A stretch of DNA of 32,075 nt from Sphaerochaetaceae bacterium (GTDB lineage Bacteria; Spirochaetota; Spirochaetia; Sphaerochaetales; Sphaerochaetaceae): contig JAEDOD010000009.1 in the NCBI GenBank assembly GCA_016302165.1, positions 1 to 32,075 of the forward strand. The letters run 5' to 3'. The notes under the pieces are model-generated. The model was not told the origin of the DNA. It searched no databases and saw nothing but the letters and a program-made list of their open reading frames with translations. Each line of letters begins with the position of its first letter. Within the stretch, counting starts at the first letter, position 1. Of the stretch, positions 8,470-16,482 are shown piece after piece. A program made the position numbers and the translations under genes.

Positions 8470-9687
8470 TTACTGATTATCCTTTTCCACCATGGCCTGG
8501 ACCTTTACAGGGAGACCGAAGAGGGTGATGAAGCCTGCGCTGTCCTTCTGGTTGTAGTCGCTTTCTCCGAAGGTTGCAATCTTCTCGGAGTAAAGTGACC
8601 AGCTGCTCCAGAGTCCAGCCTTGATGATGTTGCCCTTGTACAGCTTAAGCTTGACCTTTCCTGTCACATGCTCCTCTGTCTTCTCGACAAAGGCTGAGAG
8701 AGCTTCCCTGAGAGGAGAGAACCACATTCCGTTGTACACAACTTCTGCAAAGGTGATGGAAAGCTTCTGCTTCTCATGGAGAGTGTACTTGTCCAGGGTG
8801 GCAGACTGAAGGTATTCATGGGCCTTGTAGAGGATTGTTCCTCCCGGAGTCTCATATACCCCTCTGCACTTCATGCCCACAAGTCTATTCTCTACGATAT
8901 CGATGATTCCGATGCCGTTCTTTCCACCCTTCTCGTTAAGGGCAAGGAGAATGTCTGTAGGCTTCATCTTCTTTCCGTCCAGGGCCACAGGTACGCCCTT
9001 CTCGAAATCCAGTGTGATGTATTCCGGCTTATCTGGAGCATCAATGGGGCTTACTCCCATTTCCAGAAATCCTTTCTTCTCATACTGAGGCTCGTTTCCT
9101 GTATCCTCCAGGTCAAGGCCTTCATGGGAAAGGTGCCAGATGTTCTTATCCTTGGAGTAGTTGGTCTCCTTGTTAATCTTAAGAGGAACATTGTGCTTCT
9201 CTGCGTATTCGATCTCTTCCTCTCTGCTCTTGATGTCCCAGATTCTCCATGGGGCGATGACAGGCATATCTGGAGCGAAATGCTTGATGGCAAGCTCGAA
9301 TCTTACCTGGTCGTTTCCCTTTCCTGTGCATCCGTGGACAATTGCATCTGCTCCTTCCTTGATTGCGATTTCACAGAGACCCTTTGCAATGCAAGGGCGG
9401 GCTGTGCTGGTTCCAAGAAGGTATTCTTCATATATTGCTCCTGCCTGCATGGTTGGAATGACATAGTTCTCCACGTAGTCATCCACCAGGTCCAGGGCAT
9501 AGAACTTGGATGCACCGGTCTTTATGGCCTTCTCCTCCAGACCTTCCAGCTCATCTGCCTGTCCTACATTACCTGCAACAGCAATGATTTCAGGATTGTC
9601 ATAGTTCTCCTTGAGCCATGGAATGATGATGGATGTATCGAGACCGCCTGAGTATGCCAGGACTACTTTATTGATTTTCTTTGCCAT
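8470..9687 (-). CDS. argG: Argininosuccinate synthase
   Basis: Joins citrulline and aspartate using ATP. The 405-residue protein starts M-A-K-K-I-N-K-V-V-L-A-Y-S-G-G-L-D-T-S, with the PP-loop ATP motif AYSGGLDTS near residues 10-18, and contains GCTGKGNDQVRFE, also characteristic. It is the first gene of the arg operon. AAAGGGG lies 5-6 bases before the ATG. A good promoter (TTGATT, 17-base spacer, TATAAA) and three ARG-box-like sites lie upstream, so repression by an ArgR-type protein with arginine as co-repressor is likely, although no argR gene is in the window. Confidence 0.97.
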   Translation of the reverse strand: MAKKINKVVLAYSGGLDTSIIIPWLKENYDNPEIIAVAGNVGQADELEGLEEKAIKTGASKFYALDLVDDYVENYVIPTMQAGAIYEEYLLGTSTARPCIAKGLCEIAIKEGADAIVHGCTGKGNDQVRFELAIKHFAPDMPVIAPWRIWDIKSREEEIEYAEKHNVPLKINKETNYSKDKNIWHLSHEGLDLEDTGNEPQYEKKGFLEMGVSPIDAPDKPEYITLDFEKGVPVALDGKKMKPTDILLALNEKGGKNGIGIIDIVENRLVGMKCRGVYETPGGTILYKAHEYLQSATLDKYTLHEKQKLSITFAEVVYNGMWFSPLREALSAFVEKTEEHVTGKVKLKLYKGNIIKAGLWSSWSLYSEKIATFGESDYNQKDSAGFITLFGLPVKVQAMVEKDNQ

Positions 9688-9692
9688 AATAG

Positions 9693-9747
9693 ACCCCTTT
9701 GTTGTGTATAACGTTGACGCGTATTTTTATACAACTAACAAAGGGGT
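9693..9747. repeat. Inverted repeat linking the argG promoter spacer and the argG ribosome binding site
   Basis: ACCCCTTTGTT (9693-9703) and AACAAAGGGGT (9737-9747) are perfect 11-bp complements. Inside them, GTATAA (9706-9711) and TTATAC (9727-9732) are also complementary. On the minus strand the outer distal arm sits between the -35 and -10 elements and the proximal arm contains the argG ribosome binding site. Transcripts from the predicted promoter would carry only the proximal arm, so any function is at DNA level or for a transcript from further upstream (rpiB read-through). Confidence 0.5.
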
Positions 9748-9797
9748 TAATCAATAGGTTTTTAAATATTTATGCAAAATCTTTGAATATTTATTAT
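9720..9797. promoter_or_regulatory. Three ARG-box-like operators for an ArgR/AhrC repressor
   Basis: Compared with the ARG-box core TGAAT-wwww-ATTCA, TAAATATTTATGCA (9763-9776) and the site at 9784-9797 each match 8 of 10 fixed bases, and CGTATTTTTATACA (9720-9733) matches 7, with all w positions A or T. The first two centres are 21 bp apart, the spacing of paired ARG boxes in E. coli. The third overlaps the -10 element. The site at 9784-9797 overlaps the rpiB stop codon. Known family logic is that arginine-bound ArgR hexamers block transcription here. AT-rich DNA raises the chance of false matches, so the spacing is the main support. Confidence 0.55.
9726..9754 (-). promoter_or_regulatory. 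Predicted sigma-70 promoter of argGHF
   Basis: On the minus strand a -35 TTGATT (plus 9749-9754), a 17-base spacer and a -10 TATAAA (plus 9726-9731) are spaced as expected. The start would be near 9719, giving a leader of about 30 bases before the argG ATG. Confidence 0.75.
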
Positions 9798-10237
9798 TTA
9801 CCTTCCAAAGCCATAAGCTTCTCGATTCTTCTCATGTGCCTTTCGTCTCCAGAGAATGGTACAGTAAGGAAGGCGTCCACCATCTTCAGTACATCATCCT
9901 TGTATTCCACTCTTCCTCCAAGGGCCATGAAGTTGGCGTCATTGTGCTCCCTTGTCTTCTCTGTGGCATAGATATCCTGGGGCAGGGCACAGCGTATTCC
10001 CTTCATCTTGTTGGCTGCAAGGGAAATGCCGATTCCTGTTCCGCACATAAGTATTCCTCTGTCGTATCCGCCTTTTCTGTATTCCTCTACAGCTTCCCTT
10101 GCCTTATCAGGGTAATCTACGCTTTTCTCTTCTCCCACTCCAAGATATGTGTATTCCACACCTATCTCATCTAGATGGGCCAGTACCTTCTTTGCCAGAT
10201 CCACGGCTCCATGGTCGTTTGCTACCACTACTCTCAT
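9794..10237 (-). CDS. rpiB: Ribose-5-phosphate isomerase B
   Basis: Interconverts ribose 5-phosphate and ribulose 5-phosphate in the pentose phosphate pathway. The 147-residue protein begins M-R-V-V-V-A-N-D-H-G, contains the active-site segment CGTGIGISLAANK (Cys65, then 66-77) and HNDANFMALGGR, all typical of the RpiB/LacA/LacB family. An AAAGGAGGAGG ribosome binding site precedes the ATG. It starts 15 bases after the nicotinamidase-like gene and is probably cotranscribed with it. A role in allose or galactose-6-phosphate isomerisation cannot be excluded, but no such genes are nearby. Confidence 0.93.
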   Translation of the reverse strand: MRVVVANDHGAVDLAKKVLAHLDEIGVEYTYLGVGEEKSVDYPDKAREAVEEYRKGGYDRGILMCGTGIGISLAANKMKGIRCALPQDIYATEKTREHNDANFMALGGRVEYKDDVLKMVDAFLTVPFSGDERHMRRIEKLMALEGK

Positions 10238-10252
10238 TCTTGTCCTCCTCCT

Positions 10253-10783
10253 TTATCTATTGTTTCCAAGTATCTCTATATGGCACATTTCCATGGCCTT
10301 CAGTGCATTACAGTGGCTTTCCCTTGTGACTCCTGCAGAGGCTTCGCTATCCACAGCAATATGGGCATTGGGAAGGAAGGCCTTGGCTAGAAGGGCGTTG
10401 GAGATTACGCAGATATCTGTGCATAGACCAAGGAGAACCACGTTCCTCACTCCTTCCTTCTCATCAATCTCCTTCAGTCTTCTTCCCAGCTCCACTGAGC
10501 CGAAGGTAGGCTTATCTATGGGTTCTGTGGTCCTGAGCCTGTCAAGCTCCTCTCTGATTTCCCAGCCTTTGGTTCCTTCAATGCAGTGTTTTACCGGAAG
10601 GTTTTTCCCTTCTTCTGTATCCAGATAATCTTCACTGTGTGTATCTCTTGTAAAGAGGACGATTCCCTGAAAGGCCTGGATCCTTTCCTTAGCCTTTTCC
10701 ACTATTCTCTGGGCATCCTGGGATCCGAGAGAGCCGTCTATAAAGTCATTCTGGAGATCTACAGCAACCAAAACATCAGTCAT
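10253..10783 (-). CDS. Nicotinamidase-like cysteine hydrolase (isochorismatase fold)
   Basis: A 176-residue cytosolic cysteine hydrolase. The catalytic triad of the family is visible as Asp9 (VAVDLQNDF), Lys91 (DKPTFGS) and Cys125 (LGLCTDICVISNAL). Asp47 and His49 (TRDTH) and His66 (LPVKHC) are placed like the metal ligands of PncA-type nicotinamidases. The most likely reaction is nicotinamide to nicotinate for NAD salvage; another amidase of this superfamily is possible, so no symbol is given. The ATG has GAGGAG seven bases upstream and a TACAAT hexamer further upstream. It is divergent from the pyrophosphatase gene with only 57 bases between them. Confidence 0.82.
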   Translation of the reverse strand: MTDVLVAVDLQNDFIDGSLGSQDAQRIVEKAKERIQAFQGIVLFTRDTHSEDYLDTEEGKNLPVKHCIEGTKGWEIREELDRLRTTEPIDKPTFGSVELGRRLKEIDEKEGVRNVVLLGLCTDICVISNALLAKAFLPNAHIAVDSEASAGVTRESHCNALKAMEMCHIEILGNNR

Positions 10784-10840
10784 TTGATTTCTCCTCTATG
10801 GGAAGTGTTCCTTCCACAGGATTTATTGTATCATTTCACT

Positions 10841-12454
10841 ATGCATGACGTATATATCACTGGACACAGAAATCCGGACCTTGACAGTATCTGCTCAGCC
10901 TACGGATATGCAGCGCTGAAGAATGCCATCGATAAGGAGAACACATATCATGCCGTAAGGTGTGGTCACCTTAGCGAAGCTGTAAAGAAGCAGTTTGCCC
11001 TTCTTGGAATTGAACCCCCAAGATATATGAAGGATGTAAAGCCAAAGGTCGGGGACGTAATGCTGACCCCACAGGAGAAGGTGGACGCAGCTTCTCCCAT
11101 CTATGACCTTGTCCAGTCCTATAACGAAAGCCATCCCTCAGCTTTCCCTGTGTTCAGCGGCGATAAGTTCCTTGGTCTTCTTTCCGTCGACGACATAACC
11201 TCCTGGTTCCTGAGGGACAACAAGGAGAAGCTTCCGGTCTATGACTTCAGCGCAGAGAATATTTCAAAGGTTATTCCTGGATTCTTCATCAAACGAGGTA
11301 AGGAGCATTTCCGCTCTTCAATCCTTGCAGGCGCTGCAGCCTACGAGGATTTCTGCCGCTTTGTAGGAGAGAACTGCAACTCTGTGGTGGCCCTGGGATA
11401 CAGAAAGAGATATATTGAGCATGCAGCCTCCATGGGAGTTCCTGCAATCATAATCACCACCTCCACCAAGGCAGAGGATATAGATTTCTCAGCTTACGAT
11501 GGAACAGTGTATGTAACTGAACTGGGAACAGCTGAAGTGGAGAGAAGACTCCGGATGAGCCCTTCCATCTCCACTATCATGGGAAAGCAGGGCAGGAGGC
11601 TTCAGACCACAGATCTCTTCGATGACGCGAAGGAGGAGCTGTCTTCATCCAATCTTAGAGGCCTTGCGGTCTTTGAAGGGGAAAAGTTCGTCGGCTACGT
11701 TACCAGGCGATGCTTTCTCCATAAGCCTTCCTACAAGGTTATCCTTGTGGACCACAATGAGGTCGGGCAGAGCATCCAGGGCATAGAAGAAGCGAGTGTA
11801 GTTGAGATTATTGACCACCATAGATTGGACGCTCTTAAGACATCACTTCCCATCTTCATTGATGCAGAGCCTCTTGGAAGCACATGCACCATAGTCTACC
11901 AGCAGTTTCTCAGACACAATATCGTTCCCGACGAATTGACAGCCAAGGTCCTTCTTACAGGAGTCATTTCCGACACCCTTATCCTTCGAAGCCCCACCAC
12001 CACAGCCATCGACAAGGCTACAGCTGGTGCCTTGGCCGCCATCAGCGGAGAATTTGATATCCACTCCTTTGGAGAAAGGCTTTTCAGTGTTACAGATTCC
12101 CTGGCATCCATGGATCCTGTGAAGGCCATAAGGTCGGACTTCAAGGAATATAGGGAAGGGGGAGTGCGTATCGGAATCGGCCAGTGTGAAGCCACAACCC
12201 TAAAGGATTTCCCATCCTATGGGGATGCTTACCTTAAGGCCCTTAAGGATATCAAGGACCAGGACGGCCTTGATTGGGCCATGCTTATGATCACTGATGT
12301 GCTGCGTGAAAAGAGCCTTCTTCTCACCACAGAGACCAGGCACACCAAGAAGCTGCCATGGAGCGAAATGGAAAAGGATGTATTTGACCTGCCGGGAGTG
12401 CTTTCAAGAAAGAAGCAGCTGCTACCTGAAGTGGTCCACGCCCTTGATGCATAG
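10841..12454 (+). CDS. Manganese-dependent (family II) inorganic pyrophosphatase with CBS domains
   Basis: Hydrolyses pyrophosphate. The 537-residue protein has a split DHH catalytic domain: GHRNPDLDSICSAYGYA (8-24, His9, Asp13, Asp15) and then DHN at 304-306 and DHH at 325-327, with a DHHA2-type domain to the end. Between them (about 70-295) lie two CBS domains flanking a DRTGG-like region, as in adenine-nucleotide-regulated and diadenosine-polyphosphate-regulated CBS-pyrophosphatases. Length fits that subclass. The frame stays open 255 bases upstream, but that part overlaps the divergent gene; the chosen ATG begins the conserved DHH sequence. No ribosome binding site precedes it; TATCAT ends six bases before the ATG, suggesting a leaderless transcript. 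Confidence 0.93.
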   Translation: MHDVYITGHRNPDLDSICSAYGYAALKNAIDKENTYHAVRCGHLSEAVKKQFALLGIEPPRYMKDVKPKVGDVMLTPQEKVDAASPIYDLVQSYNESHPSAFPVFSGDKFLGLLSVDDITSWFLRDNKEKLPVYDFSAENISKVIPGFFIKRGKEHFRSSILAGAAAYEDFCRFVGENCNSVVALGYRKRYIEHAASMGVPAIIITTSTKAEDIDFSAYDGTVYVTELGTAEVERRLRMSPSISTIMGKQGRRLQTTDLFDDAKEELSSSNLRGLAVFEGEKFVGYVTRRCFLHKPSYKVILVDHNEVGQSIQGIEEASVVEIIDHHRLDALKTSLPIFIDAEPLGSTCTIVYQQFLRHNIVPDELTAKVLLTGVISDTLILRSPTTTAIDKATAGALAAISGEFDIHSFGERLFSVTDSLASMDPVKAIRSDFKEYREGGVRIGIGQCEATTLKDFPSYGDAYLKALKDIKDQDGLDWAMLMITDVLREKSLLLTTETRHTKKLPWSEMEKDVFDLPGVLSRKKQLLPEVVHALDA

Positions 12455-12458
12455 CAAG

Positions 12459-12485
12459 AGACCCCTTGGAAGAACCGAGGGGTCT
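12459..12485. terminator. Hairpin between the converging pyrophosphatase and rel genes
   Basis: An 11-bp stem (12459-12469 with 12475-12485, one G-T pair) and an AAGAA loop lie between the two stop codons (12454 and 12491). Neither side has a clean T-run, so a bidirectional but weak terminator is the best reading. Confidence 0.6.
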
Positions 12486-12490
12486 TAAAT

Positions 12491-14590
12491 TCATTTCTTG
12501 TAAGGAACTACGGAAGCATCAGTGAGCCCCAGGCCTGTCAGTTCCAGTACGGACGGTATGGTCCTGATGGCTGCTGTGCACTTTCTGATGGCCTCTTCGC
12601 TTTCTGCTATGATGGTAAACTCGCCTGTAAGCCTATTGCCGTCTATGCCCAGCGTTCCCTTCCTGAGCCTTGCTCCATGGGATTTTACAGCATTGTCCAG
12701 CTGGCCGAAGATATCTGCGTCTATCTTTGTGGTGACCCTGTAGCGCTTCATAAGCTCCTCTCCAGTCCATTTGACAGAGACTGTCCTTTCGTTGACTTCA
12801 GCCATGTGCTTCAGGTTGGAGCAGTCCTTACGGTGGATGATATATCCTCTGCCTCTGGTGATGTATGCAACCACATCATCTCCCTGCATTGGATTGCAGC
12901 ACTTGGCAAAGGAGTACATTACGTTGGTGTCTTCTCCCACCATCAGCGTTCCTGTAGCTTCTGGAGCTGTGTAGGACATTGTTCCGTTGATGAGCTTTGC
13001 GGGATTGGTCATCTCGCTTTCTTTCTTTATGCTCTGTACAATCGGCTTCTTTTCAGGAGCCTTTACCTCAGGAACGTTGTCCAGCTGGTATTTGTTGAGC
13101 CAGGCCTTGATCTTCTTTTTTGTGCTGGAGGCCTGGGCATATTCCATCCACTGCTGGTTTGGATGGGCGGAAGGGGAGGTCATGATCTCCACGATCTGAG
13201 TGTTCTGCAGAGGCTTGTTGAGAGGAATGATGGATCCGTCGGCCCTGGCGCCGGAGCAGTGGTTTCCGACTTCTGTATGGATCTTGTATGCAAAGTCCAG
13301 GGCTGTGGAGCCTACAGGAAGCTCTATTACATGGCCCTGGGGAGTGAATACCACAATGGAGTCCTTCAATAGTTCATTCTTGATCTCCTCCATGTAGTCT
13401 TCGCTCTGCTCGATTTCCTTGGACCAGTTCTTTATCTTCTTTACAATCTTCTGGTAGTTCAGGGAATCCAGGCTCTTCCATGCTCCGCTTTCGCTTCCCG
13501 AGGAAGCTTTGTAGGCCCAGTGGGCGGCTACACCTTCCTCAGCTGTCTTGTGCATTTCCCAAGTTCTGATCTGGATTTCCAGATGCTTTGACTGGGGACC
13601 AAGGACAGTGGTGTGGAGAGACTGGTAGTTGTTTGCCTTAGGCATGGCAATGTAGTCCTTGAATCTTCCTTCAATAGGAATCCACATGGAGTGGATGATT
13701 CCAAGGATGGTGTAGCACTCTACAGTGGTGTTGCAGATCACTCTGATTCCAAGGATATCGTAGATTTCATCGATTTCCTTCTTCCTCTTCTTGATCTTCA
13801 TGTATATGGAGTAGGCGTGCTTGACTCTTCCTGAGACTTCAATGTTCTGGAGCCCTTCCTTTTTGCAGGCTTCCTCAATGGCTCTGGATACCTGCTTGAT
13901 GAAGGCTGTATATTCCCCCTTCCTTTCCAATAGGTAGGTGGAGATGTAGTCATAGCTTTCCGGCTTCAGGGCCTTGAGGGAAAGGTCCTCCAGCTCACTT
14001 TTCATGGTCTGCATACCAAGGCTGTCTGCAATGGGTGCGAAGATGTCCAGGCAGTCCTTGGCAAAGGCGATGCGCCTGTCGCTATTGAGACCTGAAAGGG
14101 TTCTCATGTTGTGGAGTTTATCTGCCAGCTTGATGAGGATTACCCTCAGATCCTTTGACATGGCAAAGAACATCTTCTTGATGGTCTCCGCCTCCTGGAT
14201 GGACTTGTCTTGGGTGATTCTGGAGATCTTGGTCACAGCCTGGACCATTTCCCCCACTTCCTTTCCGAAGAGCCCCGCCAGGTCCTCCTCTGTGGTTTCA
14301 GTATCTTCAAGGGTGTCGTGAAGGAGGCCTGCGCAGACAGTGTCTGCATCCATGTTGTAGCTGATGAGTATTTCCGCCACAGCAATAGGGTGGATAAGAT
14401 AGGGCTCGCCGCTTTTCCTTCTCTGGTCTCCATGCTTCTTGGCTGCATATACTGCAGCGGCTGATATCTTTTCCGTGTCTTCCTGGGAATAGTTCAGGAT
14501 CCTTTTGACAAACTTGTCCACCAGATCCTTATTTGGAAAGTCTTCCGGAGTGTTTACCTGTGTCAATGTATTAGCCGTCGTATCTGCCAT
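12491..14590 (-). CDS. rel: Bifunctional (p)ppGpp synthetase/hydrolase Rel
   Basis: Makes and degrades the stringent-response alarmone. The 699-residue protein has the full long-RSH layout: HD hydrolase domain with His53 and the His91-Asp92 pair (HDTLED), synthetase domain with RFKDYIAMPKANNYQSLHTT (309-328) and EIQIRT (338-343), a TGS domain around 410-470, a cysteine-containing domain (Cys564-Cys565) and a C-terminal ACT domain. The RFKD motif is the RXKD form seen in bifunctional enzymes, not the EXDD form of synthetase-only RelA, and the intact HD residues agree. It starts inside the prmC 3' end (20-base overlap) with GGTGG before the ATG. Last gene of the sbcB-prfA-prmC-rel run. Confidence 0.96.
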   Translation of the reverse strand: MADTTANTLTQVNTPEDFPNKDLVDKFVKRILNYSQEDTEKISAAAVYAAKKHGDQRRKSGEPYLIHPIAVAEILISYNMDADTVCAGLLHDTLEDTETTEEDLAGLFGKEVGEMVQAVTKISRITQDKSIQEAETIKKMFFAMSKDLRVILIKLADKLHNMRTLSGLNSDRRIAFAKDCLDIFAPIADSLGMQTMKSELEDLSLKALKPESYDYISTYLLERKGEYTAFIKQVSRAIEEACKKEGLQNIEVSGRVKHAYSIYMKIKKRKKEIDEIYDILGIRVICNTTVECYTILGIIHSMWIPIEGRFKDYIAMPKANNYQSLHTTVLGPQSKHLEIQIRTWEMHKTAEEGVAAHWAYKASSGSESGAWKSLDSLNYQKIVKKIKNWSKEIEQSEDYMEEIKNELLKDSIVVFTPQGHVIELPVGSTALDFAYKIHTEVGNHCSGARADGSIIPLNKPLQNTQIVEIMTSPSAHPNQQWMEYAQASSTKKKIKAWLNKYQLDNVPEVKAPEKKPIVQSIKKESEMTNPAKLINGTMSYTAPEATGTLMVGEDTNVMYSFAKCCNPMQGDDVVAYITRGRGYIIHRKDCSNLKHMAEVNERTVSVKWTGEELMKRYRVTTKIDADIFGQLDNAVKSHGARLRKGTLGIDGNRLTGEFTIIAESEEAIRKCTAAIRTIPSVLELTGLGLTDASVVPYKK

Positions 14591-15407
14591 ATACCACCCT
14601 ATCCAGACCTCTAAGGTCCTTGACTATGTTTACACCCAAATAACCCTTCTTTACAAGGCGTTCCCTGATTCCATTGCACTGTCTCCAGTCACATTCAAGG
14701 GCCAGGTAACCGCCTTTCTCCAGGTTTTCCGTTGCTTCATCCAATATCCTCTCTATTATATCCAGTCCTTCCGGGCCATAGCCTAGGAGGGCCATCTTCG
14801 GCTCCTTCTTCACTTCTTCCGACACTTCCTGGCACCATTTCTCTGTCAGATAGGGAGGGTTCGATACAATAAGTGCAAACTTCTTTCCTTTCCAGGGAGA
14901 AAGAAGGTCTCCTTCTTTTTTATAGGCTTTCCGTCCTGTGAGTCGGGTGTAGTTCTCTTCAGCGACAGATAGGGCCTTTGGGGATAGGTCGCTGAAGTGG
15001 ATGTCCTTATCCAGCTCTACGCTTAGGGCTGTGGCTATGGCTCCGCTACCTGTGCACAGGTCCAGGATATCTCCTTTGAGAGCGTTGTCTTTCCATAGGT
15101 TTATTGCTGTCTCCACCAGGGTTTCTGTGTCTGGTCTGGGAATCAGGACATCCGGTGTCACGTGGAAGTTGAGCCCCCAGAACTCCTTTTCGCCTGTCAG
15201 GTAGGCCATGGGCCAGTGCCCAGCCCTTTTCTCCATAAGGGATATGGCCTTTTCTTCCACACTTTTCTCCACCTCCCTGTCCTTTTCTGCTATCTGGAAG
15301 GTGGGAGAAAAGCCGAGGTGTGACAGTATGACCCTTGTCTCGAGAAAGGGATCCTCTGTGTCTTTACCAATTGTCCTCAGCTTTTCCTTTAATTCTCCCA
15401 GTGTCAT
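14571..15407 (-). CDS. prmC: Peptide chain release factor N5-glutamine methyltransferase
   Basis: Methylates the glutamine of the GGQ motif in release factors, using S-adenosylmethionine. The 278-residue protein shows PRPDTETLVE (about 110-119), the SAM-binding DLCTGSGAIATAL and the NPPY catalytic motif. Its ATG overlaps the stop codon of prfA by one base (TGATG), with AAGGA six bases upstream, and its substrate RF1 is encoded by that upstream gene; this pairing is common in bacteria. The 3' end overlaps rel by 20 bases. Confidence 0.96.
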   Translation of the reverse strand: MTLGELKEKLRTIGKDTEDPFLETRVILSHLGFSPTFQIAEKDREVEKSVEEKAISLMEKRAGHWPMAYLTGEKEFWGLNFHVTPDVLIPRPDTETLVETAINLWKDNALKGDILDLCTGSGAIATALSVELDKDIHFSDLSPKALSVAEENYTRLTGRKAYKKEGDLLSPWKGKKFALIVSNPPYLTEKWCQEVSEEVKKEPKMALLGYGPEGLDIIERILDEATENLEKGGYLALECDWRQCNGIRERLVKKGYLGVNIVKDLRGLDRVVYGRYDG

Positions 15408-16480
15408 CAGCTTTCCTTGAGGGCATCCTCTCCTGCCTTGATCTTAAGGGCGTCGATGAATTCGTCCAGGTCTCCATTGATTACACCGTCCAGGTTGTAG
15501 GAGGTAAGGTTGACTCTATGGTCAGTACATCTGTTCTGAGGGAAGTTGTAGGTACGGATTCTTTCACTTCTGTCTCCGCTTCCCACCATGCTCTTCCTGG
15601 CATCGGCCCTTTCCTTCTGCTTCTTGGCCTCCTCCATTTCAAAGAGCCTGGAGCGAAGGACTCTCATGGCCTTGTTCTTGTTCTTCAGCTGAGACTTCTC
15701 ATCCTGCTGTATTACAACTATACCTGTGGGGAGATGGGTGATTCTTACAGCGCTGTCTGTGGTGTTGACGCACTGACCTCCCGGACCTCCGGCTCTCATG
15801 ACATCAATCTTCAGGTCCTTTTCGTTGATCTCAATATCTGTCTCCTCAGCTTCAGGGAGAATTGCTACCGTAATGGCAGAGGTGTGGATTCTACCGCCGG
15901 ATTCAGTTTCAGGAACTCTCTGGACCCTGTGGACACCGCTTTCATATCTCATGGAGCCATATACATCCTTACCGCTGATGGAGCAGACGATTTCCTTGTA
16001 TCCACCCCTTTCGGTTTCGTTCTGGCTCATGATCTCGATCTTCCACCTTTTCTTCTCGGCGTAGTGGGTATACATTCTGAAGATGTCTGCAGCGAAGAGG
16101 GCTGCCTCCTCGCCTCCGGTTCCGGCCCTGATCTCCATGATTATGTTCTTTCCTTCCAATGGGTCTGGCGGAACAAGAAGGACCTTGCATTCCTTCTCAG
16201 CTTCCTGAAGCTTGGCTTTCAGCTCCTCGATTTCATCCTTGATGATTTCCATCATTTCGCCGTCGCTTTCGCTTTTCAGCATCTCTTCGGAGTCTGCCAG
16301 CTCTCCGGAAAGCTTCTCCATCTCCTCCAGCTTTTCCACAATTGGAGCCAGATGGGACCTTTCCATCATCTTTTCCTTGTACTTCTTCATGTCTCCCATT
16401 ACTTCAGGAGTGCTGAGACTTTTGTCCAGTTCCTCCAGCTGTGTCCTATATCCAGGGAGCTTCATAATCAATTCGTCCAT
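15407..16480 (-). CDS. prfA: Peptide chain release factor 1
   Basis: Terminates translation at UAA and UAG. The 357-residue protein contains the peptidyl-hydrolysis GGQ at 234-236 and the codon-recognition PxT motif as Pro190-Glu191-Thr192 (VPETESGGRIHTS), marking it as RF1 rather than RF2 (SPF). The segment before GGQ reads RAGGP and is followed by CVNTTDSAVR; many RF1 proteins have GAGGQHVN here, so Cys follows GGQ in place of His. AAGGA precedes the ATG by six to eight bases, only two bases after the sbcB stop. Confidence 0.97.
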   Translation of the reverse strand: MDELIMKLPGYRTQLEELDKSLSTPEVMGDMKKYKEKMMERSHLAPIVEKLEEMEKLSGELADSEEMLKSESDGEMMEIIKDEIEELKAKLQEAEKECKVLLVPPDPLEGKNIIMEIRAGTGGEEAALFAADIFRMYTHYAEKKRWKIEIMSQNETERGGYKEIVCSISGKDVYGSMRYESGVHRVQRVPETESGGRIHTSAITVAILPEAEETDIEINEKDLKIDVMRAGGPGGQCVNTTDSAVRITHLPTGIVVIQQDEKSQLKNKNKAMRVLRSRLFEMEEAKKQKERADARKSMVGSGDRSERIRTYNFPQNRCTDHRVNLTSYNLDGVINGDLDEFIDALKIKAGEDALKES

Positions 16481-16482
16481 AC

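Noticed and set aside
10586..10840. N-terminal extension of the pyrophosphatase frame
   Set aside because: It lies antisense to the nicotinamidase-like gene, and the conserved DHH domain starts at the ATG at 10841.
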